Notes: a model not told the origin generated them from the sequence alone. A stretch of DNA of 64,000 nt from Glaciimonas soli (GCF_009497155.1 NZ_WINI01000001.1:1-64000), one strand, 5' to 3'. Numbered from the stretch's first letter, positions 1-9,235 are shown. A program made the numbers and translations.

Positions 1-6
1 ACCCAG

Positions 7-41
7 AAAACCCCATCCTCTTAACCGAGGGTGGGGTTTTT
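7..41. terminator. Bidirectional intrinsic terminator
   Basis: A 14-bp stem (positions 7-20 against 27-40, one G-T pair) closes a six-base loop, with an A-run on the left and a T-run on the right. It could end transcription arriving from either side. The gene it serves to the left lies outside the window. Confidence 0.75.
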
Positions 42-418
42 GCTTTGCATAAACGCTTGGTGCGAACGATTGGCAGTGCCGCTTGTTAAGCAAGCTCAGG
101 CTGCGCCGACGTCAACAGCGCGATCAACCAATCAACGCGCTGACAGATGCTGTGCGGCTGACCATAAGCTTACCGCTGGCGCGATGCAGAGCCCTGCGCA
201 TTTCCGGCTCCCATTTCTCCTGCCCCCGTAGTTATCGGCAATAAAAAAGCCAGCTGATTAGGCTGGCTTCTTAAACAGGACTTATCAATTGCATATCCAC
301 GCTCGACGAAAAGGCCAAAGGTCCAAGCCCCGTTACAGGCTTGATCCATGCCGCAGGCATCACCAGCCCAAATACTAAAGGTCGGCCTGTGCGGCACGGT
401 ACTTGTGCTTGAGGAGAG
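42..418. other. Gene-free stretch downstream of the uxaA remnant, with a second terminator
   Basis: I see no supportable gene here. The open frames on both strands are short and match nothing I recognise. A clear hairpin at 247-269 (AAGCCAGC against GCTGGCTT, flanked by A and T runs) looks like the intrinsic terminator of the leftward uxaA remnant that ends at 419. Because the neighbouring genes carry deletions, this stretch may also contain unrecognisable gene remains. Confidence 0.5.
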
Positions 419-1045
419 TTACATCACCGCACCAATTTGCCAAGGTACGAATTCATTTTGTCCGTAACCGTGGACTTCACTCTTCGTGCGTGTGCCGGAC
501 GCGACGGCTATGATCATGTGGAAAATCTGCTCACCGACGGTCTCGACATCGGTGATGCCGTCGGCGATGCCGCCGCAGTTGAGATCCATGTCTTCTTCCT
601 GGCGCTGCCACAATCCTGAATTGGTTGCTAGTTTCAGCGACGGAGAGGGCGCACAGCCATAGGCCGAACCGCGTCCGGTAGTAAAACAGATCACGTTGGC
701 ACCGCCGGCAACCTGCCCAGTGGCGGAAACCGGATCGTAGCCGGGCGTATCCATGAACGTCAGGCCTTTGGCGGTGACCGATGCGCCATATTCGACTACA
801 TCTACCAGGTTGGTGCTGCCTGATTTGGCCACTGCACCCAACGATTTTTCCAAGATGGTGGTTAAGCCGCCAGCCTTGTTGCCGGCCGATGGATTATTGT
901 TCATCTCCGCATTTTGGCGCACGCAGTATTCTTCCCACCAGCGAACACGAGCTAACAGTTTGTTGCCGATTTCAGGGGTCGTGGCGCGGCGCGTGAGCAA
1001 ATGTTCGGCGCCGTAGATCTCGGGCGTTTCCGACAGAATCGCACT
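419..1045 (-). pseudogene. uxaA: Altronate dehydratase (UxaA/GarD family), C-terminal remnant
   Basis: Only about the last 205 residues of a protein that is normally near 500 residues remain. The visible conserved blocks are typical of the UxaA/GarD C-terminal domain: SETPEIYGAEHLLTRRA, MNNNPSAGNKAGGLTTILEK, FMDTPGYDPVSATGQVAGGA, FTTGRGSAYGCAPSPSLKLA and the ending FVPWQIGAVM. An intact enzyme dehydrates D-altronate to 2-dehydro-3-deoxygluconate. Homology stops abruptly near 1045, where the oppositely oriented permease remnant begins, so the N-terminal half and the gene start are deleted. The nearby reductase and KDG-kinase genes belong to the same hexuronate pathway, which supports the assignment. 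There is no plausible start for the fragment, so I treat it as dead. Confidence 0.85.
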
Positions 1046-1049
1046 GAAT

Positions 1050-1436
1050 GTGAAGCTCTGTATGCAAGGGTATCCATTTCTGCATGGTCTGATGCTGTCG
1101 TTTGAACCATTGGACGGTGGCGCATGGTCGAATTACATCAAGTTTTTCAATACCGACAATCTATACCTTACGATACCAGGGCTAGCGATGGCGTTCTGTC
1201 TGTCGTTCGTGCAGGCCTTCTCGGTCTTTCCGTCCGCGGTATTGTTAGGCTCGCCCGCCGGGCCAACCCGGGTCATTTCGATTGCCGCCTATGAGGCTGC
1301 ATTCGAAAATTACGATTATCCGATGGCCTCTACGATTGCCATGATTATGGGCATGGTGCAACTTGCGGTGGTCGCTTTTGTACTTGGGCTGCGCAGCATG
1401 GTGTATCGCGGGCCAGTTACTGGCGGAAAGGGGTAA
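1050..1436 (+). pseudogene. ABC transporter permease (PotB-like), internally deleted
   Basis: The frame encodes about 128 residues against roughly 280-300 for an intact binding-protein-dependent permease. The first 40 residues resemble the start of such a permease (YPFLHGLMLSF, then NYIKFF). After about residue 45 it jumps directly to a C-terminal block (PGLAMAFCLSFVQAFSVFPS, then VISIAAYEAAF and YRGPVTGGKG). The middle membrane helices and the EAA loop that contacts the ATPase are missing, and the extreme N-terminus also appears cut at the uxaA junction. The frame is still open, so a short protein could be made, but it could not form a working channel. It ends three bases before the intact partner permease at 1440. 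Confidence 0.8.
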
Positions 1437-1439
1437 ATC

Positions 1440-2339
1440 ATGACGAAATCAATATCGCCAACTGCGATCATGCCGATGTCTGCTTCTGCTTCGCCAAAGC
1501 CGCACGTTAATTGGTGGAGCCGTATCTGGAGTGGCCTGGTGATCGGCTTCATGACATTCTTCTTGCTCAATGTCGGCTTGATGATTGCTTCGGTAGCCAC
1601 CAACTCGATCGCTCGCAGCTGGTTCGGCACCTGGCTGCCTGACGGTTTTACTTTTGAATGGTACGCATCCGCCTGGAATGAGTTCCAGCTTGGTGACGTA
1701 TTGCTGGTAACGGTAGAAGTAGTGCTGGCCGTTGTGGTGTTGGCATTGGCAATTGGCGTGCCAGCCGCATACGCATTGGCGCGCAGAGATTTTCGTGGAA
1801 AGCGTTTGTTGACCATGTTGTTTCTGCTGCCGCTGATGATACCGCCGATCACCTACGGTATTCCACTGGCCACGCTGATGTACCAAATGCATCTTGCGGG
1901 AACCTTGTTTGGTGTAGTGATCGCCAATTTGTTGCCGGCCTTGCCGTTCGTTATTCTGGTTATGACACCGTTTATCGAACAGATCGACCCGAATCTGGAA
2001 TCGGCTGCACGCGTGTTCGGTGCGTCGACCTGGAAAATGTTCCGTCATGTGTTAGTGCCGCTGTTGGCACCGGGCATCCTTGCTGCGTCGTTGCTGGTAC
2101 TGGTGCGCACCATCGCGATGTTCGAGCTGACCTTTATGACGGCCGGATCGGATACCCAGACGCTGGTCGTGGCGCTGTACTACTCAGTGTTCGCAGCCGG
2201 GGTGCGGGCTCCACAATCGATCGATGCGATGGCAATGGTCTATATGATCATCACGCTGGTGTGGCTGTTGATTGCGATGCGTTTTGTCAGTCCGACACAA
2301 CTTGTCTCCAGGGTACGTGAGCACCCGCAGGGCGCTTAA
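1440..2339 (+). CDS. ABC transporter permease (PotC-like)
   Basis: An intact inner-membrane permease of 299 residues of the binding-protein-dependent type. It has about six hydrophobic segments (near residues 35-60, 95-115, 125-150, 160-180, 220-240 and 265-285). A partly conserved EAA loop (residues about 180-200: LESAARVFGASTWKMFRHVL) would contact the ATPase. In an intact operon it would pair with the permease just upstream, which is deleted, and no ATPase or periplasmic binding protein gene is visible in the window. The substrate is unknown; the neighbouring hexuronate/polyol genes suggest a sugar acid or polyol. It is followed within ten bases by the dehydrogenase gene, suggesting one transcript. 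The gene is intact but probably orphaned. Confidence 0.85.
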   Translation: MTKSISPTAIMPMSASASPKPHVNWWSRIWSGLVIGFMTFFLLNVGLMIASVATNSIARSWFGTWLPDGFTFEWYASAWNEFQLGDVLLVTVEVVLAVVVLALAIGVPAAYALARRDFRGKRLLTMLFLLPLMIPPITYGIPLATLMYQMHLAGTLFGVVIANLLPALPFVILVMTPFIEQIDPNLESAARVFGASTWKMFRHVLVPLLAPGILAASLLVLVRTIAMFELTFMTAGSDTQTLVVALYYSVFAAGVRAPQSIDAMAMVYMIITLVWLLIAMRFVSPTQLVSRVREHPQGA

Positions 2340-2348
2340 GGAGATGTG

Positions 2349-3824
2349 ATGAGACTTTCGAATACAGCTTTGGCATCGATGGGTGCGCATCAAATTGTAA
2401 TCGTGCCTAAGTATGACCGCTATCAGCTATCCCCAGGCATCGTGCATTTAGGCTTGGGGGCCTTCCATCGCGCACATGCGGCGGTATACACGGATCACGC
2501 AATTGCTGCTGGCGACCAGCGCTGGGGGATAGTTGGTGTATCCCTGCGTCAGGCGGATACCCGTGATGCGCTTGCGCCGCAAGACAATCTGTACACAGTG
2601 GTTGTGCGTGACGGCGGTGGCGAGCGATTGCATGTCATCGGCGCATTGATCGCGTCGCTGTTGGCACCGGAGAACCCGCACGCGGTGCTGGCCGCGATGG
2701 CCGATCCGCGTTGCCACGTTGTCAGTCTGACGGTGACTGAAAAGGGTTATTGCCACGATCCGGCGACACGTGCCTTGCGTCTGAATCACCCCGATATTGC
2801 ACATGATTTGACGCATCCCGATGTACCGCGTTCTGCCATCGGTTTCATCGTGCGTGCATTGGCGCTACGCCAAAAGGCGGGGCTGCCGCCGTTCACCGTG
2901 CTGTCGTGCGACAACCTGCCGTCGAATGGGTTGACTACACGTGGCTTGGTGCTGGCGTTCGCCGCAGCCATTGACCCTGGACTGGCGCATTGGATAGCTG
3001 AGCATGGTGCCTTTCCTAACGCGATGGTGGATCGCATCGTGCCAAAGACTACCGAGGATGACCGCGCCAGCGTTGCGATTCGCCTTGGTGCCGACGATGC
3101 ATGGCCGGTGATGACCGAACCGTTCAGCCAGTGGGTGATTGAGAACCGGTTTGTCGGACCACGGCCGCGCTGGGAGGATGCCGGAGCGACCATCGTAGCG
3201 GAGGTTGAGCCATACGAAAACGCCAAACTGCGCATGCTCAATGGCACGCATTCCAGTCTCGCGTATCTGGGTTCCGTGATTGGCTATGTAACGGTCGATG
3301 AGGCCATCGCCGATACACGATTAGCCAATTTTATTGCTGCCATGATGGGTGACGAGATTGAGCCGACGTTGTCGCGTCCCGGTCTGGCTGTGTATCGCGC
3401 GCAATTGCTGGCGCGCTACCGCAATCCGGCGCTCAAGCACAAATTGCAGCAAATTGCGATGGACGGGTCGCAGAAATTGCCGCAACGCTTGCTCGGCACT
3501 ATTCGCGATCGTTTGCTGGCTGGTGCGTCCTGCGACCGGCTTTGTTTTGCCGTCGCCGGCTGGTTTCGCTATCTGGTCGGCAAGGACGAGTCCGGCCTTG
3601 CATATCCAATTTCCGATCCTCTCGCCGAAACGTTACATGCCGCTGCGACCAGCTCTCTGAACGCGGCGGAGCAAGTTGTTGCCTTGCTGGCTGTGCGTGA
3701 AGTGTTTGGCGATGACTTGCCCCGTAATCAGCAGTTCGTTTTCACATTGACTCAACACCTGGAAAATATCGGTAAGTACGGAGTCGTTGAGGCGATGAGT
3801 GCTTTGGAATCCAAAAAAGCGTGA
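2349..3824 (+). CDS. Mannitol dehydrogenase family oxidoreductase (fructuronate reductase-like)
   Basis: A long-chain polyol/uronate dehydrogenase of 491 residues, full length for the family. Expected landmarks are present: the N-terminal nucleotide-binding region (HLGLGAFHRAHAAVY), SLTVTEKGYC, the SCDNLPSNG block, FPNAMVDRIVP, and the catalytic-domain motif around AKLRMLNGTHSSLAYLG, where Lys and Asn-His contribute to catalysis. The family covers mannitol, arabinitol, fructuronate and tagaturonate substrates. The adjacent uxaA remnant and KDG kinase favour an NAD-dependent uronate reductase, but sequence reading alone cannot fix the substrate. I chose the second of two start codons (ATG at 2349) because AAGGAG lies five bases upstream; a GTG sits just before it. 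Confidence 0.85.
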   Translation: MRLSNTALASMGAHQIVIVPKYDRYQLSPGIVHLGLGAFHRAHAAVYTDHAIAAGDQRWGIVGVSLRQADTRDALAPQDNLYTVVVRDGGGERLHVIGALIASLLAPENPHAVLAAMADPRCHVVSLTVTEKGYCHDPATRALRLNHPDIAHDLTHPDVPRSAIGFIVRALALRQKAGLPPFTVLSCDNLPSNGLTTRGLVLAFAAAIDPGLAHWIAEHGAFPNAMVDRIVPKTTEDDRASVAIRLGADDAWPVMTEPFSQWVIENRFVGPRPRWEDAGATIVAEVEPYENAKLRMLNGTHSSLAYLGSVIGYVTVDEAIADTRLANFIAAMMGDEIEPTLSRPGLAVYRAQLLARYRNPALKHKLQQIAMDGSQKLPQRLLGTIRDRLLAGASCDRLCFAVAGWFRYLVGKDESGLAYPISDPLAETLHAAATSSLNAAEQVVALLAVREVFGDDLPRNQQFVFTLTQHLENIGKYGVVEAMSALESKKA

Positions 3825-3884
3825 GCACGTGAGACAGCGCTTCAGCATGTATGAAGCGCTGTCGCATGAAAAATAGAGGAGGGG

Positions 3885-4850
3885 ATGATGGGCATTGACA
3901 AGCGTTTTGACATTGTCGGATTGGGAGAGCCGATGATCGAATTCAATGAGACGGGGACCGCTCTGTACCGACAAGGGTTTGGTGGTGATACTGCCAATTT
4001 TGCGATTGCTGCGGCAAGGCAGGGGGCAAACGTCGCATACTACACGCGCCTCGGTGATGATCGCTTCGGCCGCATGTTTCTCGATTTATGGGCCAAGGAA
4101 AGGATTGATACGTCAGCAGTCGGGATTGATCAGAATGCGCATACCGGCGTGTACTTCGTCACGCATGGTACGGATGGACATCAATTTGAATACTTGCGCG
4201 CTGGTTCCGCCGCTAGTCGCATGACCGTTGATGATTTGCCGCTGAATATGCTTCGTGATACGCGCTTCCTGCATGTATCGGGCATCAGTCAAGCCATTAG
4301 CCCAACTGCCTGCGATGCGGTGGGCGCTGCGGTGGCAACTGCCAGCGCAGCTGGCGCATCTATTACCTACGACCCGAATCTACGCTTGCGATTGTGGTCG
4401 CTGGCAAAGGCGAAAGCCACAATTGAAGCCACGATCCCGCACATTGATATTTTCTTGCCTAGTCTTGATGAAGCGTTGATTCTGGCCGATGCCGATAACC
4501 GCGATGACGTATTTGCGTGGTGCGCTCGGCACGGCGCGAAGAACGTGGTGCTCAAATGCGGCGCAGAAGGTGCGTGGATCTGGCAAGAAAGTGATGGCGT
4601 GCCGCGACATGTGCCGGGGTTCGCAGTACAACCTATCGATGCCACCGGCGCCGGCGACTGCTTTGACGGCAGCCTGGTTGCGCGTCTTGCCGTCGGTGAA
4701 AGTTTACTGGACGCAGTGCGTTACGCCAACGTGGCTGCTGCAATTTCGACGACCGGATACGGGGCCATCGCGCCGATTCCGCATCAGGCCGATGTTCTCA
4801 TTAAGTTGGTAAATAAATTGGCAGTGACAATGACGGAGGCCGCCACTTGA
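3885..4850 (+). CDS. kdgK: PfkB-family sugar kinase, probable 2-dehydro-3-deoxygluconokinase
   Basis: A ribokinase/PfkB-fold kinase of 321 residues. The N-terminal block (GLGEPMIEF, GGDTANFAIAAARQG, YYTRLGDDRFG) and the ATP-binding/anion-hole signature DATGAGDCFDG near residues 252-262 are complete, with the catalytic Asp in that motif. YDPNLRLRLW is the form typical of KDG kinases. It would phosphorylate 2-dehydro-3-deoxygluconate to KDPG in the cytoplasm, the step after UxaA/UxuA, which fits the uxaA remnant and reductase nearby. It has a strong GAGGAGGGG ribosome site just before the start and follows the dehydrogenase after 60 bases. Substrate assignment is inferred from family and context. 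Confidence 0.8.
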   Translation: MMGIDKRFDIVGLGEPMIEFNETGTALYRQGFGGDTANFAIAAARQGANVAYYTRLGDDRFGRMFLDLWAKERIDTSAVGIDQNAHTGVYFVTHGTDGHQFEYLRAGSAASRMTVDDLPLNMLRDTRFLHVSGISQAISPTACDAVGAAVATASAAGASITYDPNLRLRLWSLAKAKATIEATIPHIDIFLPSLDEALILADADNRDDVFAWCARHGAKNVVLKCGAEGAWIWQESDGVPRHVPGFAVQPIDATGAGDCFDGSLVARLAVGESLLDAVRYANVAAAISTTGYGAIAPIPHQADVLIKLVNKLAVTMTEAAT

Positions 4851-5063
4851 TCACCACGCCTGGCAGAGCCAGTTAACTATCGCGGAAATATCCGCAATCC
4901 CCTTCGGGCGCTAATGCGGCGCCAGTGACAATGAGTAGTGGTTGGTTTAACCACCCTCAGGGGCAGACTTGCGCCCGCATCACACGGAAAGTGTGTCGAG
5001 CGTCGTACCTAGTAGCACCGTAGTTTCCATGAAATATTCAATAACTTATAAACAGGGGATGAA

Positions 5064-5848
5064 ATGAAGACGAAAAGCAGTTTGATGATAGCTGGAGTGA
5101 TGGCAATGTCGATCGGGGCAGTGTGCGATGTTTATGCGCAAAGCAGCGTACCGGTTGTTGCGGCGGCAGTTCCGACGTTATTCCGCTATACACGGTAACG
5201 CCGCTACAAGGCATGCAGAACACGCTAGCCCAGTTGGGATCGAGTGCAACGGTAAATCTGGTCGTCGTTGCCCCAGATAACAGCAATCTTGCAGCCGTGG
5301 TCGATGCTGCGAGCAAGGCCGATGTTGTGGTCATCATGGCTGGCACGCTTGCAGAGGAGGGACAGGACCGCCTGAGTATCTCGCTGGATGGAGGCGACTA
5401 CATGAACACCACTGGCACGTACATCAACCAAAACCAGAACCAGAACGCTATGATAACCACAGTTCTCGCGGCCAATCCGACGAAGACCGTTGTCGTTCTA
5501 AAGGACAACGCGTCAGTGCTGTTGCCATGGATCGATCAGGTTCCTGCGGTACTGGAAGCGTGGTTCCCCGGTCAGGAAGATGGCAACATTGTCGCTAATT
5601 TGCTATTCGGTACGGTCAATCCGTCGGGTAAGCTGCCGGTCACGTTCCCGAAGAACGATGGCGACTGGCCGGCAAATACGCCCACACAGTTTCCAGGCAT
5701 TATGGTCAATGGCAAACCGACGGTGACCTACTCCGAAGGCTTGAATATCGTCCAGCAATGGAACATCGCCAATGATCAGTACAAGGTCCTTGTTGGTAAT
5801 TCGTCGAGAAATCTGAATCTCAACAGCACGATCATCGTCAGTAAGTAA
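5064..5848 (+). pseudogene. Secreted glycoside hydrolase family 3 (beta-glucosidase) remnant with two deletions
   Basis: A signal peptide starting at 5064 (MKTKSSLMIAGVMAMSIGAV, then the VYAQS cleavage-type end) runs into a stop at 5196. In another frame, from about 5160, the C-terminal GH3 domain begins (GGSSDVIPLYTVTPLQGMQ, with DVVVIMAGTLAEEGQDR, VLEAWFPGQEDGNIVANLLF and GKLPVTFPK). So the catalytic TIM-barrel domain, several hundred residues, is gone and the join is out of frame. A second, in-frame join at about 5735 takes VTYSEGL straight to the end of the fibronectin-like domain (QQWNIANDQYKVLVGNSSR), removing the usual GYGLSYT block. No working enzyme can be made. The gene probably acted in periplasmic or extracellular sugar release before decay. 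Confidence 0.85.
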
Positions 5849-6273
5849 GGCGAGGTGATGCAGGACCAGCGAATTTGCTGGTTCGGCACCGCCAGGTCGA
5901 TCGGCAGGTGGCCATAGATCTGTCAATCTTGGCGTTCGGTATGGGGTAGTGCGATTATCTGCACCGCGCCGGGTGCGCCGATTGGGTTTGGCGCATCGAT
6001 TGGCCTTGTTAGTTCTGTGTTGTGCTTGCCGCGTGAGCAGCATTAGTGAAAGACGCCCTTGGGTAACCCCCAGTTCTCCCATTATATTTAATGGGATTTT
6101 TTTTGGGAGCGATGGCGCGACACTTCGATGCCGTGCCCAAAATTTATTAGCAAAATAGCGGGCACTGCATCATTCGTTCTAATTTTTGCGCTTGCTACCG
6201 ATCATCAAAAAGTCGTTACGGACTTAGCGGCAGTGTTTAATTTGAAACCATTTTATTGAAATGACCTATTAGC
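5849..6273. other. Gene-free stretch with one strong terminator
   Basis: I see no supportable gene. An almost ideal rightward terminator lies at 6077-6104: stem TCCCATTA against TAATGGGA, four-base loop, then eight T. It sits about 230 bases after the GH3 remnant, so it may have belonged to a gene now lost between them, or it ends read-through from the remnant. Confidence 0.5.
6077..6104 (+). terminator. Intrinsic terminator
   Basis: A perfect 8-bp stem (6077-6084 with 6089-6096), loop TATT, followed by eight T (6097-6104). Rightward orientation. Confidence 0.85.
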
Positions 6274-7512
6274 TCAATTTTCAACTGCCGCATCGCGGTT
6301 AGCGTAATTTACCGATGTATCGGCGGGGTGTTCCAAGTGCTGTAGAAGCTTGCTGACCATTATGATCACAGTCAATCCTACGATGACGAAGAAAATGGCC
6401 ATGGGAGTGAGGCTATGAATAGACACGAATCCGGCCAATCCCATCATGGCCGACGAAACGAGCAGCAGGGCAAATCCGAGGATGGCACTAGTCAATCCTG
6501 CAATGTGAGGAAAAATCGAATTTCCCTTTGCCATCAGGGTCGGATACATGGCGCCGGCGCAAAATCCCATGAGCAGAACAGGGGTAGTCAGCGTCCATAC
6601 GCGCAGTCCGACTGTCACGGAAAGAATAAGCATGACGAACGCGGCGCCAGTCATGACGCGTGCGCCGATCCGAAGGCGCTGTTCCGGAGTAGGCAGGCGT
6701 GGATGATGTATACGATTAGAAATGCCGCCGAGAAAATACATCAATCCGATTGCAAGAGCCAGATAGCCAAAATAGGTCGGTGGCTTGTGCAAAGTGTTTT
6801 GCACCATGAATGGGCCAACAATGTTGAACACCAAAAGAATGCTGTAGCACAGTCCCTGCGAAAGAAAACAGCTACGGAAAACTGGACTGACGAGCACCAT
6901 GCGCGCATTCTTCACCAGCGTTTTCATATTCAGATGCACCGGTTGCTGTAGCGTTTCGCGGTAACGCCAAAGTACTGCCCACATCACAAATGAATAGACC
7001 AGCAGGAAAATCAGGCAGGAACGCCAGCCGAACATTGCTTGCAGATGCGCACCAATGACCGGAGCCACAATCGGCGCCAATCCCCACGCCGTCGCCATGT
7101 AAGTAAAGGCATGCATCAAGGCCTGACCAGAAAACGAGTCAGTGATGATGGCCTTGGCAAGCAAATTGGTCGCAGCGATGCCAAAACCTTGCAGGCAGCG
7201 TGCAAATACGAACGTTTCCAGATTGCTTGCCGCGAGCGAGAGCAGGCAGCCGCACGTAAAGACTGCCAATCCCAGTGCAAGAATTGGTTTGCGTCCGTAT
7301 GCATCTGCGAGAGGGCCGAAGACCAGTTGGCCGAACGCATAGGCCATCAGATAGCTGGTCACGCTCAATTGAATGGCTTGCGGCGAAGCCTGAAAGAAAT
7401 GCGCCATCGCGGGCAATGCAGGTACATAGATGTCGATTGCAAGCTGCCCGGCGGAAGCAAAGGCGCAAATGAGAAATAATAAAAAGCGGGGGTGATTGGT
7501 GGCGTTACGCAT
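6274..7512 (-). CDS. MFS transporter, Bcr/CflA-like drug efflux family
   Basis: An inner-membrane protein of about 412 residues with twelve predicted hydrophobic helices. The first loop has the antiporter A-like motif GPLADAYGRKPIL, and the N-terminus has the IDIYVPALPAM block typical of the Bcr/CflA multidrug efflux branch. That branch exports hydrophobic drugs or metabolites in exchange for protons. I chose the ATG at 7512 because family members start a few residues before the first helix; the frame stays open upstream but that extension is not membrane-protein-like. No strong ribosome site is visible. The gene is divergent from the YddG-like exporter. The substrate is unknown. Confidence 0.85.
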   Translation of the reverse strand: MRNATNHPRFLLFLICAFASAGQLAIDIYVPALPAMAHFFQASPQAIQLSVTSYLMAYAFGQLVFGPLADAYGRKPILALGLAVFTCGCLLSLAASNLETFVFARCLQGFGIAATNLLAKAIITDSFSGQALMHAFTYMATAWGLAPIVAPVIGAHLQAMFGWRSCLIFLLVYSFVMWAVLWRYRETLQQPVHLNMKTLVKNARMVLVSPVFRSCFLSQGLCYSILLVFNIVGPFMVQNTLHKPPTYFGYLALAIGLMYFLGGISNRIHHPRLPTPEQRLRIGARVMTGAAFVMLILSVTVGLRVWTLTTPVLLMGFCAGAMYPTLMAKGNSIFPHIAGLTSAILGFALLLVSSAMMGLAGFVSIHSLTPMAIFFVIVGLTVIIMVSKLLQHLEHPADTSVNYANRDAAVEN

Positions 7513-7842
7513 AGAAGGGTTTTGTCGCAATACGAAGATGGGGACTAGCGGAATTTTAAAAAAAGAGGTGCCGCATGCTTGAGGCAGAATAGGCCGCAAT
7601 TCTGCCACACTTAGACAATTTGTGAATTTGATGACGACGGTGAGGCGGGGAAGTTGAATCTTCATCTGGGTCCAGGTAATACTCGCGCTACCATGAATGC
7701 CATCTTTTTTGAGTGAATTTGATGTGCCCGACATCAGCAGTTCCTAAACGTTTACTTTGACTTGTCTCAGTGGGCAGGCTACCTTGACGGCATAAAGGAA
7801 GGGGCAAGAACCCTTCGCAACCCGCAAACTTGAAGAGCATCA
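7513..7842. other. Divergent intergenic region between two transporter genes
   Basis: This 330-bp gap must hold the promoters of the leftward MFS gene and the rightward YddG-like gene. A small hairpin (GAAGGG at 7798 with CCCTTC at 7811) lies about 26 bases before the yddG start and could affect its translation. I see no clear operator. Confidence 0.4.
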
Positions 7843-8763
7843 ATGAATAATAGGAAAGCTACTCTTATCGGACTCGTCGCGGTGCTTCTTTGGAGCGCAA
7901 TCGTTGGATTGATACGCGGCGTCAGTGAGCATCTCGGTCCCACAGGAGGCGCTGCGGCGATTTACAGTGTCGCCTCGGTGTTTCTGCTGTTCTCGGTCGG
8001 GTTCCCGAAGCTCAGCACCTTTCCTAAACGATATTTGTTGTGGGGAAGTCTTTTGTTCGTTGCTTACGAGCTATGCCTTTCTCTGTCCATCGGTTACGCA
8101 AATACAGGCAGACAAGCAATTGAAGTCGGCATGGTCAATTATCTGTGGCCGACATTCACGCTCATTTCGGCAATTGCCTTCAGCAACCAGAGGGCAAACC
8201 TTTTGGTCGTGCCTGGTTTCGTGCTCTCGTTGCTGGGAATTTGCTGGGTATTGGGTGGCAATCAAGGGTTGGACTTGGCCGGTATGCTGGTCAACGTTCA
8301 GGACAACCCACTCAGCTACGGACTGGCTTTGGCCGGCGCAATCATCTGGGCTGCGTATTGCACTGTGACGACCAACATCGCGCGAGGTAAAAACGGCGTT
8401 ACGCCGTTCTTCATGCTGGTGGCGTTGGTTCTTTGGGTGAAATTTTTCCTCGGAGATCACGGCCAGATGTCCTTTAGCGCGCCGGCAATCATCTATCTGT
8501 TGTTGGCCGCAGCGGCGATGGGGTTTGGCTACGCAGCATGGAACGTTGGCATTTTACATGGCAACGTCACTGTTCTGGCGGGAGCCTCGTACTTCATTCC
8601 CATCTTTTCGTCGGTGCTATCTGCGTTTTTGTTGCACGCACCTTTGCCAAGATCATTCTGGGTTGGTTCGTCCATGGTGTGCGCTGGTTCGATTCTCTGC
8701 TGCTTGGCCACGAGGACGAAAAAGTCACCGCCGAGTCAAAGAGATGTGGTCGCAAACAGCTAG
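7843..8763 (+). CDS. yddG: YddG-like aromatic amino acid/DMT exporter
   Basis: A drug/metabolite transporter superfamily protein of 306 residues with about ten hydrophobic helices in two repeats (first repeat from LIGLVAVLLWSAIVGLIRGV, second from ALAGAIIWAAYCTVT). The pattern VGMVNYLWPTFT and the segment MGFGYAAWNVGILHGNVTVL match the YddG subgroup, which exports aromatic amino acids and related metabolites. It acts in the inner membrane. Start ATG at 7843 has a GAAGAG ribosome site about seven bases upstream. It is a single gene between divergent and convergent neighbours. Confidence 0.85.
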   Translation: MNNRKATLIGLVAVLLWSAIVGLIRGVSEHLGPTGGAAAIYSVASVFLLFSVGFPKLSTFPKRYLLWGSLLFVAYELCLSLSIGYANTGRQAIEVGMVNYLWPTFTLISAIAFSNQRANLLVVPGFVLSLLGICWVLGGNQGLDLAGMLVNVQDNPLSYGLALAGAIIWAAYCTVTTNIARGKNGVTPFFMLVALVLWVKFFLGDHGQMSFSAPAIIYLLLAAAAMGFGYAAWNVGILHGNVTVLAGASYFIPIFSSVLSAFLLHAPLPRSFWVGSSMVCAGSILCCLATRTKKSPPSQRDVVANS

Positions 8764-8764
8764 T

Positions 8765-9235
8765 CTATTCTTTTCGTGAAAAAAATATTTTCACAAATCC
8801 CCAGATGGCAGCGATGATTACAAGGCCGCCTAGCTTTGTGTACCAAGTCGAAAACCATTGTGTATTCAAGCTCGTTAATTCTAAAGATGAATCATGGGAC
8901 ATAACGCTCCCTGGTCCAGCCTTAGATGACCAAAAATTGAGCGCAGGCCAAAAAAATAGCCAAAATAAAGCAAGAATGATAGGCCAAGTTTTCTTGAATC
9001 TTATTTGTTTATATTTATTTCCAAACCGTAAAATTGCGCCTGCAAGTACCGTAGTTACAATCCAGCCAATAATTATTTCGCCTCCAGTCGGCATGTCGAT
9101 GCCGAACCACGACGAGAACTGCCAAACAGAAAAAAACATAAAAGCAGCCACGCACGCAATAACAACTTTTACAAAACTATTGTTGCCGCCATTTTCATTT
9201 CCGGAATTTACACTCACATCATCTCCATTGATCAT
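8765..9235 (-). CDS. Small membrane protein of unknown function
   Basis: A 156-residue protein I do not recognise. It has a polar N-terminus rich in Asn/Gly/Ser (residues 1-20), then three hydrophobic segments (about 22-42, 54-70 and 84-101), a polar loop of about 30 residues and a fourth segment near the C-terminus (about 133-150) ending in FFSRKE. It converges with the yddG-like gene, with one base between the stops. The composition is AT-richer than its left neighbour, like the island that starts 250 bases away, so it may be acquired DNA, but it lies outside the 51-bp repeats. Confidence 0.6.
   Translation of the reverse strand: MINGDDVSVNSGNENGGNNSFVKVVIACVAAFMFFSVWQFSSWFGIDMPTGGEIIIGWIVTTVLAGAILRFGNKYKQIRFKKTWPIILALFWLFFWPALNFWSSKAGPGSVMSHDSSLELTSLNTQWFSTWYTKLGGLVIIAAIWGFVKIFFSRKE

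Noticed and set aside
170-397. Small gene downstream of the uxaA remnant
   Set aside because: The frame runs through a terminator hairpin and shows no recognisable protein features.
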